From NCBI GenBank assembly GCA_003265885.1, contig QFBQ01000057.1:1-7063 (forward strand): a stretch of DNA of 7,063 nucleotides, read 5' to 3'. Below the pieces are notes generated by a model. It was not told the DNA's origin. It was given only the letters and a program-made list of their open reading frames with translations, and did not search any database. Both the position numbers and the translations under genes were made by a program. Shown here piece by piece: positions 6,263-7,063 of the stretch; positions within the stretch are counted from its first letter, which is position 1; each line of letters starts with the position of its first letter. This DNA comes from Candidatus Marinamargulisbacteria bacterium SCGC AG-343-D04 (GTDB lineage Bacteria; Margulisbacteria; Marinamargulisbacteria; GCA-2716485; GCA-002719695).

Positions 6263-6741
6263 TTATTTTAGGCTTAGATCCCGGATTGGCCACTACAGGC
6301 TTTGGCATCATAGAAAAAAAGAGGTCTAAATTAATCCCCTTGGATTATGGTGTTTTGATAACAGCGCCTACACTTACTCTTCCTGAACGGCTCTCTATTA
6401 TTTCAAAAGAATTACGTAAGCTCTTCAAAAAATACACGATTGAAGAAGTTGCCGTTGAAGAATTGTTCTTTAATACAAATACAAAAACGGCCATGGCCGT
6501 TGCTCAGGCTAGAGGGGTAATGTTGTTAGCTGCACAGGATCAGAAAAAATCTGTATTTTCCTATACCCCTCCCCAGGTAAAATCTGGGGTATGTGGGTTT
6601 GGAAAAGCCGTTAAAGAGCAAGTTCAATATATGGTCAAACAGTTACTACACTTAGATAGCACGCCTAAGCCCGATGATGCCGCAGATGCTCTTGCCGTTG
6701 CCATTTGTCATGCTCATTCAGCTAAATTATTAAAAATCTAA
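6259..6741 (+). CDS. ruvC: Crossover junction endodeoxyribonuclease RuvC
   Basis: RuvC is the Holliday junction resolvase that nicks four-way junctions as a dimer, normally with the RuvAB branch migration motor. The 160 residues match the family length (about 155-175). All four catalytic acids are visible: Asp 7 in ILGLDPGLATTGFG, Glu 67 in VAVEELFF, and Asp 140 and Asp 143 in KPDDAADALAVAICH. NTNTKTAMAVAQARGV (72-87) and the YTPPQVKSGVCGFGKAVKEQVQYMV region (102-126) are also typical. ATG 6259 overlaps the stop of the hotdog gene as ATGA and has AAGG ten bases upstream. ruvA and ruvB are not adjacent, at least on the side visible here; the gene ends the operon. Its TAA is immediately followed by the stop of the convergent small gene. 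Confidence 0.97.
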   Translation: MIILGLDPGLATTGFGIIEKKRSKLIPLDYGVLITAPTLTLPERLSIISKELRKLFKKYTIEEVAVEELFFNTNTKTAMAVAQARGVMLLAAQDQKKSVFSYTPPQVKSGVCGFGKAVKEQVQYMVKQLLHLDSTPKPDDAADALAVAICHAHSAKLLKI

Positions 6742-7008
6742 TTATGAAGAAGGGGCAGTCTGTCTCTGTGAAGTTGACAATAAAAGTTTACCCGCAATTG
6801 CAGCATTTTCTCCCCTCAATGGAGGAAGTGCACCCCCTCCACGCGGATTAGTAACATCTTTCACACTCTGTACTTGTACTACGCTGGCCTTTCCTGCTTT
6901 TGTTTGTTTTGTTTCTTTTCCTTCTCTCCTTGCTTGCTCGACACATTGCGGCTTTACCTTTACTGTCCTTGATCCAAAACAATTAAACCATCCGCTTGAA
7001 TTCTTCAT
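6742..7008 (-). CDS. Small basic hypothetical protein, 88 residues
   Basis: I do not recognise this protein. The ATG at 7008 has a near-ideal ribosome binding site, AAGGAG (7022-7017) with 8 bases spacing, which is the best reason to believe the gene. The N-terminus MKNSSGWFNCFGSRTV has an aromatic and cysteine patch (WFNCF, 7-11). It is followed by a Lys/Arg/Gln/Thr-rich stretch (17-45), a PRGGGALPPLRG loop-like region (54-65) and a Ser/Thr/Gln-rich tail. Only two cysteines (10, 22) and no membrane helix or signal peptide are visible. Composition suggests a largely disordered, positively charged protein, so nucleic-acid or membrane-surface binding is possible but unproven. A weak -10-like GATAAT lies at 7055-7050 on the same strand. 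It converges on ruvC with zero bases between stop codons. The frame could be fortuitous, but the ribosome binding site argues against that. Confidence 0.5.
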   Translation of the reverse strand: MKNSSGWFNCFGSRTVKVKPQCVEQARREGKETKQTKAGKASVVQVQSVKDVTNPRGGGALPPLRGENAAIAGKLLLSTSQRQTAPSS

Positions 7009-7063
7009 TTTTTATTCTCCTTAATATTTTTTAATTTCCCTATAAAGTTATTATCGTAAATAA

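Noticed and set aside
1..7063. CRISPR array, tRNA, rRNA or insertion sequence
   Set aside because: No regularly spaced repeats, no cloverleaf or rRNA-like conserved stretches, and no transposase motif or terminal inverted repeats were seen; nearly all of the window is coding.

Overview
This is a gene-dense, AT-rich bacterial window that uses the standard bacterial code: TGA serves as the stop of murE, the sigma gene and the hotdog gene. Several starts are TTG. The MurE homologue carries the DNPR motif linked to meso-diaminopimelate, so the organism probably makes DAP-type peptidoglycan. A SigB/SigF/SigG-type sigma factor is also present. I cannot place the organism from sequence alone. Shortened Mur ligases, overlapping genes and an isolated fragment of the division and cell wall (dcw) cluster suggest a compact genome, perhaps from an uncultured lineage such as the Margulisbacteria/Melainabacteria side of the tree. 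That placement is a low-confidence guess.

Layout. Bases 1-1192 (+) hold the 3' part of a long, cysteine-free, probably surface or secreted protein with YD/RHS-like beta-repeat character. A strong hairpin follows at about 1209-1241. The minus strand from 4498 down to 1309 is a tight cell wall operon, murE > murF > mraY, with overlapping genes. murF is broken into two frames at a run of eight G (2707-2714, C on the plus strand); removing one G would restore one 376-residue MurF. Divergent from murE, the plus strand carries a second tight operon: an alternative sigma factor (4557-5327), a tandem FabZ-like hotdog protein (5324-6262) and ruvC (6259-6741), joined by 4-base TTGA and ATGA overlaps. 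A small basic orphan gene (6742-7008, minus) with a very good ribosome binding site converges on ruvC with no gap.

How they fit. The minus operon catalyses the last cytoplasmic steps of peptidoglycan precursor synthesis and the first membrane step. The plus operon unusually ties a stress/sporulation-type sigma factor to a fatty-acid-dehydratase-like protein and a Holliday junction resolvase. The two operons share a 58-base divergent promoter region in which the murE promoter looks leaderless.

Most interesting points: (1) the G8 frameshift in an essential gene; (2) a fused hotdog protein in which domain 1 keeps only the catalytic Glu and domain 2 keeps only the catalytic His, as if one composite active site survived gene fusion; (3) MurE and MurF shortened in the same places.
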